A stretch of 28,371 nt of DNA, from the IMG/VR virus record IMGVR_UViG_3300028592_000003, positions 1-28,371 of that record. One strand, 5' to 3'. The stretch comes from a virus. The notes below the pieces were generated by a model. That model had not been told where the DNA came from. It made no database searches and saw only the letters and a program-made list of their open reading frames with translations. This document shows positions 6,760 through 14,748 of the stretch, piece by piece (position 1 is the stretch's first letter; every line of letters begins with the position of its first letter). Position numbers and translations under genes: made by a program.

Positions 6760-7549
6760 GGGGTGCCTCCTTCACGGCGGTCATGGCTGCGCGGAAGGCG
6801 GCGAAGTCGAACGCCTCCGGCTCTTCGGTCGCGGGCTCCTCGGCGAGGGCCACGCTGTTCGTCACGTCAGGCTCATGACAAGCAGGAGCCTCATTGACGA
6901 TGGTCTGTGCGCTCTCGGGAGCGGCGTTCTTGACGGCGGCGTCCGTCTCCTCGGAGCCGAGGATTTCGTCCGCCAGCCCGGCGTCCACGGCTTCCTGGTC
7001 GGTGTACCAGGTCTCCGCCTGCATCACGGTGCGCCAGTCCTCGACGGTGCCACCAGCCCTACGGGCGTACACCGAGGCGATGTTGTCGGAGTGCTTGTTC
7101 AGCAGCTCGGCCATCTCGGCCATCTCAGCGGAGTTGCCGTAACACATCCCGGCGGCGTCGTGGATCATCATCATGGCGTTGGGAGCCATGGAGACCTTGT
7201 CACCCGCCATCGCGATGAACGACGCGGCGGACACCGCCCAGCCGTCCACAATGACGTGGATGTTCGCCGGGTGCTGGCGCAGGGCGTTCAGCATGGCGAG
7301 ACCGTCCTGGACGTCGCCGCCGGGGGAGTTGATCCGCAGCGTGATGTCCTTGGCGGTGATTCCGCCGAGGTCGGTGACGAAGTCGGCGGCGGACACACCC
7401 CAGTACCCGATCTCGTCGTAGACGCTGATTTCGACGCTGGAACCGGCGACGTTCTTGATGTCGTACCAGCGTCCGGCTCGGGCGTTTGCCGGTCGCTGGA
7501 AGTTACGCAGCGCGTAGTTACGCATCCTGCTGGCCGGGGGTTTGCGCAT
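6752..7549 (-). CDS. Head maturation protease, ClpP-like (S14)
   Basis: 265 residues from ATG at 7549, chosen because a near-perfect GGAGGTGA site lies 5 nt upstream. The gene overlaps the portal gene end by 32 nt. The ClpP-like fold shows LRINSPGGDVQDGLAML (about residues 71-87), the nucleophile region GWAVSAASFIAM with likely Ser107, and MMIHDAAG with likely His130; the acid residue is probably the Asp in the WYTDQEA or LADEIL segment. It would process the capsid precursor and possibly itself during prohead maturation. The last ~65 residues are acidic and disordered, and may act as a scaffold part. Confidence 0.93.
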   Translation of the reverse strand: MRKPPASRMRNYALRNFQRPANARAGRWYDIKNVAGSSVEISVYDEIGYWGVSAADFVTDLGGITAKDITLRINSPGGDVQDGLAMLNALRQHPANIHVIVDGWAVSAASFIAMAGDKVSMAPNAMMMIHDAAGMCYGNSAEMAEMAELLNKHSDNIASVYARRAGGTVEDWRTVMQAETWYTDQEAVDAGLADEILGSEETDAAVKNAAPESAQTIVNEAPACHEPDVTNSVALAEEPATEEPEAFDFAAFRAAMTAVKEAPRG

Positions 7550-8882
7550 GCGGGTCACCTCCCTCGGTGACATCGTTGTCTTTTCGCTGGGGAAGCTCGA
7601 AGCCGAGCAGAGGCAGGATCGTGGGGGCGAGGGTGGGGGCCCTCGTGACCAGCGTGATGAGGAGCTGGCGGTCCGCGTCGGCGCTCGGGTCGCCGAAGGA
7701 CAACGGAGGCATGCCGACCGCCTCCAGGGCTTCGGGTCCGTACACGCCCGCGTCGATCAGGGTCCGCGCGGCCAGCGACTTGGATTCACGATCCCGGGCG
7801 TCGGCCTGACGGTCGTCGGGGACGGGATTCACGTAGTCGAACTCGTAGCCCTCACCGAGCGTCCCGAACAGAGGGAGGAAGTCGTTGTTGAGGGCGGCCT
7901 TGATGCGCTCCAGCAGCGGGACCAAAACCCAGCGGGCGAAGACCACCTCGGCGGCCTCGGCGTTGGCCCGGTTCACGTCGGTGACGGTTCCCAACAGCGG
8001 CTTGGGGAAGCCGAACGCCTCGCGGATCTGCTCGCTGTTGAGCTGCTGAAGCTCGGCGAACTGCATGTCGCGGTGCGCGGCCTGGCGCTCGACCCAATCC
8101 ATCTCCTCGCCGTCGAGGATGGCGACGCGGTGGGCGTTACCCGGACCCTTGTGCGCCTCGTTCCAGCGGAACTGGAGGCGGCGGAACTCGTCGTCGTCGA
8201 GGTCGCGGTTGATCTTGATGATGCCGCCGGGTTCTGCCGAGTTCAGGAAGTAGGATCGGTTCCATTCGTCGGAGTAGCGAACGGACTCGATCTTCGCGAG
8301 GACGGACTGCACCGGTCCGATGCCCCTGTAGCTGTCGTACGGGTTGGGGCGGCGGACGAAGATGACTTCGTCCGGGTCCAGGCGCGTCAGGGAGCCGTCG
8401 GGGTTCCTGTACTCGTACGCAGTGAGGTACTCGGTCGGGTGCTCGACGACCGCCATGCGGTCGGGGCGTACCGGCCAGATCTCCGTGGGGGCGGAGAAGC
8501 CGCTCATCTTGCTCAGCACCCACCAGCCTTCGCCCGCCAGGCACATGTGCTGGGTGAAGACTTCGACGATCTCCTGCCGCGTCATGAACGGGTTGGGCTT
8601 GTTCCAGACCTTCAGCGCCAGGTGCTGTGTGACTTCCTGACGATCGTCCATGCCCTCGTGCACGTACGAACGGCGGCCGTCGGTGCGCTTCTTGTACAGC
8701 TTCCACTCGACGGCGGCTGCGGCCTCGGAGGTGCGGTTGACGATGGAGAAAACCGTTCCGACGTTCTCCATCGCGCGCAGGGATGCGGCGCCCCCCCGGC
8801 TTCCGTAGGTGGGGGCGAGGCGCTGCGGGAGGGATGTCGCGACGGGTGACTTGTTCGTGAACGCGCCCAGGAGGCTGGTCAC
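7518..8882 (-). CDS. Portal protein, HK97 family
   Basis: 454 residues; GTG at 8882 overlaps the previous stop (GTGA) and follows a GAGGGGGG site. The protein forms the dodecameric ring through which DNA is packaged. Family features are the helical start with SIVNRTSEAAAAVEWKLYKK, RQEIVEVFTQHMCLAGEGWW, EVIFVRRPNPYDSYRGIGPV, and the EAFGFPKPLLG motif around residue 295. The usual C-terminal ESKSLAARTLIDAGVY region follows. Length is normal for the family. It sits between the small membrane protein and protease genes. Confidence 0.95.
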   Translation of the reverse strand: MTSLLGAFTNKSPVATSLPQRLAPTYGSRGGAASLRAMENVGTVFSIVNRTSEAAAAVEWKLYKKRTDGRRSYVHEGMDDRQEVTQHLALKVWNKPNPFMTRQEIVEVFTQHMCLAGEGWWVLSKMSGFSAPTEIWPVRPDRMAVVEHPTEYLTAYEYRNPDGSLTRLDPDEVIFVRRPNPYDSYRGIGPVQSVLAKIESVRYSDEWNRSYFLNSAEPGGIIKINRDLDDDEFRRLQFRWNEAHKGPGNAHRVAILDGEEMDWVERQAAHRDMQFAELQQLNSEQIREAFGFPKPLLGTVTDVNRANAEAAEVVFARWVLVPLLERIKAALNNDFLPLFGTLGEGYEFDYVNPVPDDRQADARDRESKSLAARTLIDAGVYGPEALEAVGMPPLSFGDPSADADRQLLITLVTRAPTLAPTILPLLGFELPQRKDNDVTEGGDPHAQTPGQQDA

Positions 8883-9085
8883 CTACGCCCCCCTCTCGTC
8901 AGGGTCATGTCAATTGCCCGGTCCAACAGTAGCGCAGAAAATCCTCCGACGATATACCCGGCCGGAGCGAGGAACAAGGCCACGCCCCAGGTGATCGCCG
9001 CAAGTCCTGCGACAGAAAGCCACATCGACGAAAGGGTCGTCAGATACGCGCGCACACCATCGGGAAGCGCATTCCACATCTTCAT
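8879..9085 (-). CDS. Small membrane protein between terminase and portal
   Basis: 68 residues; its ATG overlaps the last base of the terminase stop. The middle has two hydrophobic stretches (about residues 18-38 and 40-54), including LSVAGLAAITWGVALFLAP and YIVGGFSALLLD, and a basic C-terminus (TLTRGGRR). A two-segment hairpin membrane protein is expected. Small membrane proteins at this position are common in Streptomyces siphoviruses and have no settled role; a holin or superinfection-exclusion role is possible but unproven. Confidence 0.72.
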   Translation of the reverse strand: MKMWNALPDGVRAYLTTLSSMWLSVAGLAAITWGVALFLAPAGYIVGGFSALLLDRAIDMTLTRGGRR

Positions 9086-10404
9086 CAGCAGGGGTCCCCC
9101 GGGCGTCGTCGGACCCGGCTCACCAGGTCGAGCTTGGCCACGACATACCTCATCGCGTCCATTCCATGGTCATTCATCTTCAGGGGCGCTTCCTTGGGGG
9201 CCTTGTTCCCTGTGTCGTCCCACACGTAGTCGGAGATCTCATCGATCGTGGACGTCGGCTTGCCCGCGTTGCGCAACTCGGAGTCCTCGTGAATCAAGGC
9301 GTCCCGGAAGAAGAAGATGCGGGGCTTTCCGTCGGCCAGCACCTCGAACCGTTTCTGCGTGGCCTGGATACCCCGAGACACATCTTTCTTGGCCTTGTTC
9401 ACGTACAGACCTTCGAGGTGCTTCATGAGGGTGGCGCGGTCCTCGGCATCATGGTCGGCGAGGATGTACGGCTTCGGATTGCGCGGATACTTCTTGATCT
9501 GATGCAGGATGCGCCTGGCGTGATCCTCCACCAGCGTCTTCGAGTGGTAGATCTCCCTGGTCAGATACAGCCGCCCGTCAGGGTCGACGCGCCACCACTG
9601 CGCGACGAACGGGTTCACGAAACCGAAGTCGATGCTGATGTACAACGGCCAGTCGTACGGCACCTTGAAACTGTCGATGACGTGGACCGCCGGGTCGAAG
9701 TCCTCGTAGATCTGCCCCTCCGCCGCAACCCACCGACCCCAGCGCATCCGCTGATGCCGTGCGCCTTTCAGGGTGTCCAGGCTGTCGAGGTACTCCCTCC
9801 CCACCGGCGTCCAGTCGGTGCCGTCGTGGTACGCCGGGTTGTCCTCGTGCTTGGAGTACAGCATCTTCGTACGACCGTCGTCCGCCCGGCGCTTCAGGTG
9901 ATGCGTCGGTGCTCCCGGGTTGGTCGCCATGATCAACTGCTGGTAGCTGAGCACGTTGTTGCGCAGGCGCGTGATGAGGGTGTCGAGATCCTCGTCGGTT
10001 ACCTCGATCGCCTCGTCCACGAAGACGATGTCGAACTCGGTCGACAGCAGACGGGACGCCTTGTCCAAGCCGGACACCAGGATCGTGGAGCCGTTGTTGT
10101 ACCGGAACGCAGGGGGTTCCTGGGCGCTTCCTCCGTAGAAATGCAGCATCCCGGAGCCGATGGCCTCGGCGGCGACCTTCTCCTTGAAGGTCACCAGCGT
10201 CGACGAGGCCAGCGAGGCATGCGTCTTGCGGACGATCAGGGCACGGACCTTCGGTGTCATCAGGCACGCCAGGTGAATCTTCATCAGGCACGCCACCGAC
10301 TTGCCCGTACCGGCGGCCCCAGACATCAGGACTTCACGCCCCCGGTACTTGAACAGATCGACGGCTGCCCCGCGCGGAACGTACTTCACGGTTGCCGTGC
10401 TCAT
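9085..10404 (-). CDS. Terminase large subunit (ATPase-nuclease)
   Basis: 439 residues; ATG at 10404 follows the small-subunit stop by one base. The ATPase part shows Walker A SGAAGTGKS (residues 28-36) and Walker B FDIVFVDE (124-131). The RNase-H-like nuclease shows SIDFGF with Asp259, the ILADHDAED region with Asp317/319, and MNDHGMDAMRY with Asp416. It packages DNA into proheads and cuts concatemers. The type (cos or headful) cannot be told from these residues; the circular, gene-internal contig closure fits either permuted headful genomes or an intracellular circle. Confidence 0.96.
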   Translation of the reverse strand: MSTATVKYVPRGAAVDLFKYRGREVLMSGAAGTGKSVACLMKIHLACLMTPKVRALIVRKTHASLASSTLVTFKEKVAAEAIGSGMLHFYGGSAQEPPAFRYNNGSTILVSGLDKASRLLSTEFDIVFVDEAIEVTDEDLDTLITRLRNNVLSYQQLIMATNPGAPTHHLKRRADDGRTKMLYSKHEDNPAYHDGTDWTPVGREYLDSLDTLKGARHQRMRWGRWVAAEGQIYEDFDPAVHVIDSFKVPYDWPLYISIDFGFVNPFVAQWWRVDPDGRLYLTREIYHSKTLVEDHARRILHQIKKYPRNPKPYILADHDAEDRATLMKHLEGLYVNKAKKDVSRGIQATQKRFEVLADGKPRIFFFRDALIHEDSELRNAGKPTSTIDEISDYVWDDTGNKAPKEAPLKMNDHGMDAMRYVVAKLDLVSRVRRRPGDPC

Positions 10405-10405
10405 G

Positions 10406-10927
10406 TCACGCCAGATCCGTGACGTCTACGCCGACAACCTCGTACTTCACGGTGCCGGACTGCTCGACCTTGGTCGGCTGGTCCAGGCCCTCCAGCTTGC
10501 GGTACGACTCCGCGATGGACTGCATGCGCGCCAGGGCAGCCAGGGCAGGCGCTGCATCGACCAGCGGGTCGCCAGTCTCCGGGTGCGTGACGACCTTGCC
10601 GTGGGCGGTGACGTAATGGGTCTCGTTCTTGATCCGCTCCGCCTCGCGGTACTGCTCGTCCAGGCGCTGCCGCTCGAACTCCCGGGCCACGTCGGTGGCG
10701 TCGGCTCGGGCAGCCTTGTACGCGCGCTGCACGCGGCTCCAGGCCGTCTGGTACGAGCAGCCCATGCGCTCGCCGATCTCGCGGTACGTCATGCGCTTTC
10801 CACGCAGGCGGGCGGCCTCGATTTCCAGGGCGCGCACATCGTCACGCGTGCGGCTCCCCTCGGGCTCCTCTCCTTCGCGAAGCAGGCCGAGTTCTGCCTT
10901 CGGGTCGGTGTCCAGGGGGTCTGTCAT
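10406..10927 (-). CDS. Terminase small subunit
   Basis: 173 residues; ATG at 10927 with GGAGG at 5-nt spacing. A helix-turn-helix is visible at about residues 45-70 (KRMTYREIGERMGCSYQTAW), as in DNA-recognition domains of small terminases. A helical oligomerisation region follows (FERQRLDEQYREAERIKNE), then a C-terminal tail that would contact the large subunit. It is the first gene of the virion operon and lies behind a palindrome-bearing promoter region. Confidence 0.88.
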   Translation of the reverse strand: MTDPLDTDPKAELGLLREGEEPEGSRTRDDVRALEIEAARLRGKRMTYREIGERMGCSYQTAWSRVQRAYKAARADATDVAREFERQRLDEQYREAERIKNETHYVTAHGKVVTHPETGDPLVDAAPALAALARMQSIAESYRKLEGLDQPTKVEQSGTVKYEVVGVDVTDLA

Positions 10928-10982
10928 CGAGTCCTCCGATTGCTTACGTCAAGTTCATGACAAGTAGAGAGTAGCTAGATGT

Positions 10983-10996
10983 GACAACGTTGTCAT
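10983..10996. promoter_or_regulatory. 14-bp palindrome upstream of the terminase operon
   Basis: TGACAACGTTGTCA is a perfect palindrome, and the identical 14 bases occur at 16540-16553 upstream of the recombinase gene. On the minus strand ATGACA-17-TACTCT could be a promoter, whose -35 would overlap this site. A dimeric regulator binding both sites could link virion production to recombination. A 13-mer (ACGTCAAGTTCAT) is also shared, at 10946-10958 and 16576-16588. Confidence 0.7.
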
Positions 10997-11022
10997 GTAC
11001 CTGTTCGTCAGGCGGCAAGCGA

Positions 11023-11056
11023 AAGCCCCGGGGGCGTCTGCTACCCCGGGGCTTTC
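11023..11056 (-). terminator. Bidirectional-looking terminator between plasmid and virion halves
   Basis: AAAGCCCCGGGG (11023-11034) and its reverse complement (11045-11056) form a perfect 12-bp stem with a 10-nt loop; each strand ends the stem with CTTT. It separates the last gene of the transfer operon (stop at 11118) from the terminase promoter region. Confidence 0.8.
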
Positions 11057-11117
11057 TGGAGGACGACTCCCAGGTCATCCCGCGCTTTGACATCGTCTCA
11101 TGTCATGTACGCGTCGG

Positions 11118-11546
11118 CTAGTTCTTGCGTCGATTTCGAGCGATCCTTCGGTGGTCCTCCAGCGAGAGGCTTCCGTGGAAACCGCCCCGTCGGCAGTACG
11201 GGACGGTCCACCCCGAGCGTTCGGTGAGAATGGCGATCTGTCCGCCACACGCCCCGCACAGTCCGCCCGTCTCCCATGGGCCGGAGTGCCAGACGCTCCC
11301 GAGTCGGACCGGCTCCGAGTAGCCAGGGTCGTCGGCGTCGTACCTGTGAACCTGCTTCCATGCGTACAGGCGTACGCCTGCCTCGTTGTCGGAGATGACC
11401 GTGTTGTTTCCACGGATCAGCGCATACATCATCTCCCCGTCGATCGTCGTGGCCTCCACCACCAGAGGAGTGTCATCGCTCTTCACTTCGTTCCCCCAGA
11501 CGTCGAATCCGTCGTCATCGTGCATCCCATAGTGGTCGTTCGCCAC
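11118..11546 (-). CDS. Hypothetical protein with CxxC zinc-binding pattern, transfer operon
   Basis: 142 residues from GTG at 11546, chosen because AGGAG lies 4 nt upstream and the previous stop is 8 nt away. It begins VANDHYGMHDDDGFDVWGNE. It has an acidic N-terminus, a middle beta region (LVVEATTIDGEMMYALIRG), then CGACGGQ and a later Cys (VPYCRR), which may hold a metal. The C-terminus is basic (DHRRIARNRRKN). It is the last gene of the TraB-SpdB operon and ends before a strong terminator. No function recognised. Confidence 0.7.
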   Translation of the reverse strand: MANDHYGMHDDDGFDVWGNEVKSDDTPLVVEATTIDGEMMYALIRGNNTVISDNEAGVRLYAWKQVHRYDADDPGYSEPVRLGSVWHSGPWETGGLCGACGGQIAILTERSGWTVPYCRRGGFHGSLSLEDHRRIARNRRKN

Positions 11547-11554
11547 GTCTCTCC

Positions 11555-12472
11555 TCAGAGGTAGGGACCGTCGAGCTTCTTGCGCTCCCGGCGGACAGTA
11601 GCCGCCACGGAGTCCTTGTTGGCGGTCGGAACGGCGGCCAGGACAGCGGCGACGACGTCCTTGTTCGGCGAACCGTTCGCGATCTGTTCGCGAACAAGTT
11701 CGGCGATGTTCGCGGGTTCGGGAACAGCGAACTCGCTGGTCACCGGCATGTTCGCCTTGGTGATCGCGAACTGTTCGGCGTCGTGTTCGGCGATGTTCGC
11801 CGTGGTGTTCGGCTGTTCGGCCGGTGCTCGCTCGACCGTGATCGCCCCTCCCCGCTCGTGCTCCAGGGCGGCGATCAGGCGGGCCGTCTCGTCGTCCATC
11901 AGGTACTCGTCCCGCTTGGACTGGGCGAGCGCCTTGCGCAGTCCGGCCCGCTGCTGACGCTGCCGCAGGAGCACCTGGTACTCCTTGTCGAGGCGGACCC
12001 GGGTGGTCTCCATGGCGATGAACCACACGCCCTTCGCGGCCAGGGAGACGGCCGCCCCGATGACGCCGACGAACACCGCGTCCACCAGGTGGCCGTGCCA
12101 GACGATCGCCGCCATGGACACCAACAGCGCGGCGACACCGGCGTTGCGCGGCAGCTTGATCTTCTCGTCGTCGTACCGGTTCAGGTATTCGGCGACCAGG
12201 CACGCCGCCCAGGCCACGTCGAAGACTCCGGCGACGCCGTAGCCCCACCCGGGGGCCAGTTGGTTCAGCATGGACCCGATGGCCACGGTGCCCCAGACGA
12301 TCGCCCCGACGGTCATCAGGATCGCGGCGACGAACAGGGCCTTGCGCAGCAGTGCGTCCAGGTTGAACGGGATGCGAGGGACGGACTCGGTGTAGTCCTC
12401 GTCGAACGTGACGTTCTCGCCGTCCACGACCTTCGTGACCTCACGCTGGCGCGTGATCTGGCGGAGCTTCAT
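11555..12472 (-). CDS. SpdB-like (DUF2637-type) multi-pass membrane protein
   Basis: 305 residues; its ATG overlaps the translocase stop (ATGA), so the two are coupled. Four membrane helices are predicted by eye at about residues 44-66, 74-97, 110-126 and 128-152, with conserved-looking WGYGVAGVFDVAWAACLVAEYL. A cytoplasmic coiled or charged part (LRQRQQRAGLRKALAQ) and a low-complexity Ala-rich tail ending in basic RRERKKLDG follow. This matches the Spd spread proteins encoded next to tra in Streptomyces plasmids and AICEs, which help DNA move from the first recipient compartment to neighbours through mycelial septa. The 3' coding part carries an unusual density of TGTTCG words. Confidence 0.78.
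   Translation of the reverse strand: MKLRQITRQREVTKVVDGENVTFDEDYTESVPRIPFNLDALLRKALFVAAILMTVGAIVWGTVAIGSMLNQLAPGWGYGVAGVFDVAWAACLVAEYLNRYDDEKIKLPRNAGVAALLVSMAAIVWHGHLVDAVFVGVIGAAVSLAAKGVWFIAMETTRVRLDKEYQVLLRQRQQRAGLRKALAQSKRDEYLMDDETARLIAALEHERGGAITVERAPAEQPNTTANIAEHDAEQFAITKANMPVTSEFAVPEPANIAELVREQIANGSPNKDVVAAVLAAVPTANKDSVAATVRRERKKLDGPYL
11662..11819. repeat. Cluster of TGTTCG/CGAACA words inside the spdB-like gene
   Basis: Nine TGTTCG copies and one CGAACA copy lie within 158 bp (starts at 11662, 11685, 11707, 11749, 11772, 11784, 11794, 11806 and 11814; reverse copy at 11691), plus more GTTCG pentamers. They fall in different codon phases (for example GCC GAA CAG and GCG AAC ATG), so amino-acid repetition alone does not explain them. 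This could be a clt-like loading site for the TraB-type translocase or a regulator array. Low-complexity sequence remains an alternative. Confidence 0.45.
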
Positions 12473-14088
12473 GCTTCCGTTCCCTTCGTGCGGTCCGCCT
12501 GATCGGCGGTCGTGAGTACCAGCGAGTACTTTTTGTCCTGGTTTGCGGTAACTTCTCCGGCGGCCACCAGCTTGGCGGCGGCCCGGGAGACGGCTCCCCG
12601 GTCCCGGCCGATCTGCCGGGCGATCTCGTTGTTGCCAATCGGCTCGGGGGAGAAGCCCAGCGCCATGCGGATCTCGTCCGCCACGGTCACCTTGACCTCC
12701 AACTTGGCTCGCTCGGGCTTCTTCACCTCCGGCACCACGTGGGTCTGTGCGGGAATCTGAGGGCCGTTCAGGTGAACGGTGGGGTCGTAGGTGGGGCGCG
12801 GTGGGAAAACCGCCTCAACGGGCGCCTGAGGCTTCACGACGGGGACGCCCGTCAGGCCGTGGATGTCGCCCTTGTCCAGGAAGAACGCACGGCACGGCAG
12901 AGGCTTCGTGTGCTCCGCGTCCCGCAGCATGAACCAGCCGCCTCCGCCTGGCAGCGTGTCCGCCGCCCAGCCCGTGCCACCGGCGTCCTCACCGAAGACG
13001 TTCCGGTTGATCCGGGGCGTCTCCACCCGAAGACCCACCACCGCCTCGGCCTGCGTGCCGATCCCGACCGGCAGGCCGCCGGACTTGTCCGTGGGGTATT
13101 GCGACGCCCACACCAGCCAGAAGTCTGCGGCCCGGCCAAGTTGTGCCAGGGACTCCAGCTGGTGGACCACGTCGTCCAGACCGGCCCGCTTCAGCTCGGC
13201 ACCCTCGTCCACGATGATGATCTCGGCAGGCTCGGCAACCGTCGGCTCGTGGTCGACATCGCCCCGGGCTGCCATCTCCTGGAGGCGTGTCCGCATGCGG
13301 GAGCCGATCCGGTTGACCATCTCCCGGACCTGGTCCGGGGTGGTGGCCACGTCCACGCCGTCGATCCGCTGCCACAGGCTGGCCTCGACCGCCTTGAGGT
13401 CCACATAGGACAGCCGGGCGTTGCGCGAGACCACGGCGGCCGAGCCGATGATCCGCAGGAAGACGGACTTGCCCGCGCCCGAGGTACCGGCCACCACGAA
13501 ACGCTGGCGGACCTTCACCTTGATGACCTTGCCGGTCTCGTCACGCCCCAGCGCCACCGGCTGGGCGATGTCTCGGCACTTGTGCCCCGGCCACGCCACG
13601 GCGTTGTCGAGCGGGTTGCGCAGGGTGATGGCGACGACCGCCTTGTCCGCTTTGCGGCCGGGAACCAGGCGGATCGAGTCGTGGGCGACTCCCAGGCCGG
13701 TCTCGATCTGCTTGATCTTGCTGGCCACGACCTCGGAGGTCAGGCTGCCGGACATGCGGACGTGTACGGCGATCCCGTACGTGGTGCGGGCGATGCGGCC
13801 CCGCAGGAGACCCTGGAGCCCCCGGTGGGCGCACATCTTGTCCCAGGTGTCCCGCTGGAGACGCCGGGCGAGCTTGCGGGTGGCACCCATGCGGACTACC
13901 CGCAGAGTGCGCAGCTCGCGCACCAGGGCGATGGCGAGCTTCTTGGCGGCCCTACGTCCGGCGTCGGTGGAGCCGACCAGGATGAGGGTCAGAGCGAGCA
14001 GAGTGACGCATCCCTCCCACCCGAGGGAGGCGACTGCGTCGTAGATCGATTCGTCGGTCTGATTGACTGGTGTTTGTGCGGTGGGCAT
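12469..14088 (-). CDS. TraB/FtsK-SpoIIIE-like DNA translocase
   Basis: 539 residues from ATG at 14088, preceded by GGAAGG; longer upstream readings lack similarity. One membrane helix is near residues 24-41. The RecA-type motor has Walker A GTSGAGKS (201-208) and Walker B IIIVDEG (290-296). Residues 468-523 look like a winged helix (NNEIARQIGRDRGAVSRAAA, then AAGEVTANQDKKYSLV). This order matches TraB of Streptomyces conjugative plasmids, a hexameric pump that moves double-stranded DNA after its winged helix binds clt repeats. A chromosome-type FtsK is unlikely, given the small N-terminus and the spdB partner. Its presence beside virion genes is unusual. Confidence 0.9.
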   Translation of the reverse strand: MPTAQTPVNQTDESIYDAVASLGWEGCVTLLALTLILVGSTDAGRRAAKKLAIALVRELRTLRVVRMGATRKLARRLQRDTWDKMCAHRGLQGLLRGRIARTTYGIAVHVRMSGSLTSEVVASKIKQIETGLGVAHDSIRLVPGRKADKAVVAITLRNPLDNAVAWPGHKCRDIAQPVALGRDETGKVIKVKVRQRFVVAGTSGAGKSVFLRIIGSAAVVSRNARLSYVDLKAVEASLWQRIDGVDVATTPDQVREMVNRIGSRMRTRLQEMAARGDVDHEPTVAEPAEIIIVDEGAELKRAGLDDVVHQLESLAQLGRAADFWLVWASQYPTDKSGGLPVGIGTQAEAVVGLRVETPRINRNVFGEDAGGTGWAADTLPGGGGWFMLRDAEHTKPLPCRAFFLDKGDIHGLTGVPVVKPQAPVEAVFPPRPTYDPTVHLNGPQIPAQTHVVPEVKKPERAKLEVKVTVADEIRMALGFSPEPIGNNEIARQIGRDRGAVSRAAAKLVAAGEVTANQDKKYSLVLTTADQADRTKGTEA

Positions 14089-14194
14089 GGGAGTGCCTTC
14101 CGTACGTGGGTCGGCCCCGGGGTCTCGGGGTCGGCCCTTTTGCTGTTGCTGGTCAGCAGGTGTTGCTGCCCGGTGTTGCGCGCATACGCGCTGA

Positions 14195-14383
14195 TCAGAG
14201 GGTGTGTCCGTCGACTCCGGCAACGGCAACGGCAACGCTGCGGTCGAAATCTTCCGGGAGCGGGGACAGCAGGGCGACGGGCTCGCCGTAGTCGGCGATG
14301 AGTACGGACTGGCCCGAGGAGTTGATCTTTCGGAGGACCTTGGCGAGGTGCCTGCGGACGTAGGTCGACGTGTACATGTCCAT
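14195..14383 (-). CDS. Phd/YefM-like antitoxin-type DNA-binding protein, apparently without a toxin
   Basis: 62 residues from ATG at 14383, beginning MDMYTSTYVRRHLAKVLRKI. The pattern 'S..ARR.L..L...I..SG..VLI.-.GEPVA.L.P' is that of Phd/YefM antitoxins: VRRHLAKVLRKINSSGQSVL followed by YGEPVALLSP. The usual toxin-binding C-terminal tail is very short (EDFDRSVAVAVAGVDGHTL) and no RelE/Doc-like toxin gene follows; the next gene is the TraB-like translocase. It may instead repress the transfer operon, like Kor proteins. A promoter with an inverted repeat lies directly upstream. Confidence 0.75.
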   Translation of the reverse strand: MDMYTSTYVRRHLAKVLRKINSSGQSVLIADYGEPVALLSPLPEDFDRSVAVAVAGVDGHTL

Positions 14384-14419
14384 GGCGCAAATGTAGCATC
14401 TTGCGCATTTATACGTCAA
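14384..14419 (-). promoter_or_regulatory. Candidate leaderless promoter of the phd-like/tra operon
   Basis: On the minus strand TTGACG (14414-14419) and TACATT (14390-14395) are 18 nt apart, and the ATG at 14383 starts 6 nt after the -10. No ribosome site is present, so the message probably begins at or next to the ATG. An inverted repeat GCGCAA/TTGCGC (14385-14390 and 14401-14406) overlaps the -10 and suits self-repression. Confidence 0.6.
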
Positions 14420-14490
14420 CCCCTCCCCGTCGATACCTCCGTCAACCCGTGTCGTAAACTTCAGCGCGTCCCGGTTTCCACCCGGAGACG

Positions 14491-14525
14491 ACGAAGCCCC
14501 CGTCGTTCGGTGACGGGGGCTTCGT
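14491..14525 (-). terminator. Strong hairpin terminator
   Basis: ACGAAGCCCCCGTC (14491-14504) pairs perfectly with 14512-14525, a 14-bp stem with a 7-nt loop. It lies 12 nt after the stop of the 57-residue gene and upstream of the phd-like promoter. No long T-run follows, as is common for Streptomyces terminators. Confidence 0.75.
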
Positions 14526-14537
14526 GCACTTCTCGTA

Positions 14538-14711
14538 CTACAGCGGGCAGGAGGGGCACCCCTCCTGGACGACCCGCTCGTGCTTGCCGGTCGCGTGGTC
14601 GATCCGCAGGCAGATCCGACGCACACCGGCCTCCAGGGTTCTCTTCAGCGCCTGGAGTTCCGCGCGCTCCTCGGCCCCGGGGCGATCCGCTCGGTCGTGC
14701 TGCTCGTTCAT
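14538..14711 (-). CDS. Small hypothetical protein (57 aa), cysteine-containing C-terminus
   Basis: Translating the minus strand from ATG at 14711 gives MNEQHDRADRPGAEERAELQ and onward to a TAG at 14538. A strong AGGAGG lies 4 nt upstream. The N-terminal half is an acidic amphipathic helix (EERAELQALKRTLEAGVRRI). The C-terminus has ICLRIDHATG and ends GCPSCPL, giving a CxxC pair. It is last in a short operon that also holds the 99-residue gene. No family recognised; the strong ribosome site and codon use make it a likely gene. Confidence 0.65.
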   Translation of the reverse strand: MNEQHDRADRPGAEERAELQALKRTLEAGVRRICLRIDHATGKHERVVQEGCPSCPL

Positions 14712-14748
14712 GGTTCCTCCTGGTTCGGTCAGGGGGTTGCCTTGCTGT

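Noticed and set aside
8879-9085. Definite holin call for the small membrane protein
   Set aside because: Membrane segments alone do not prove it. It lies between terminase and portal, away from any lysis gene.
11118-12248. Long minus-strand reading fusing an Arg-rich stretch to the 142-aa hypothetical
   Set aside because: The upstream part is a shadow of the spdB-like gene. AGGAG before GTG 11546 marks the real start.
14195-14383. Complete toxin-antitoxin pair
   Set aside because: Only the Phd-like part is visible. Neither neighbour looks like a RelE, Doc or PIN toxin.
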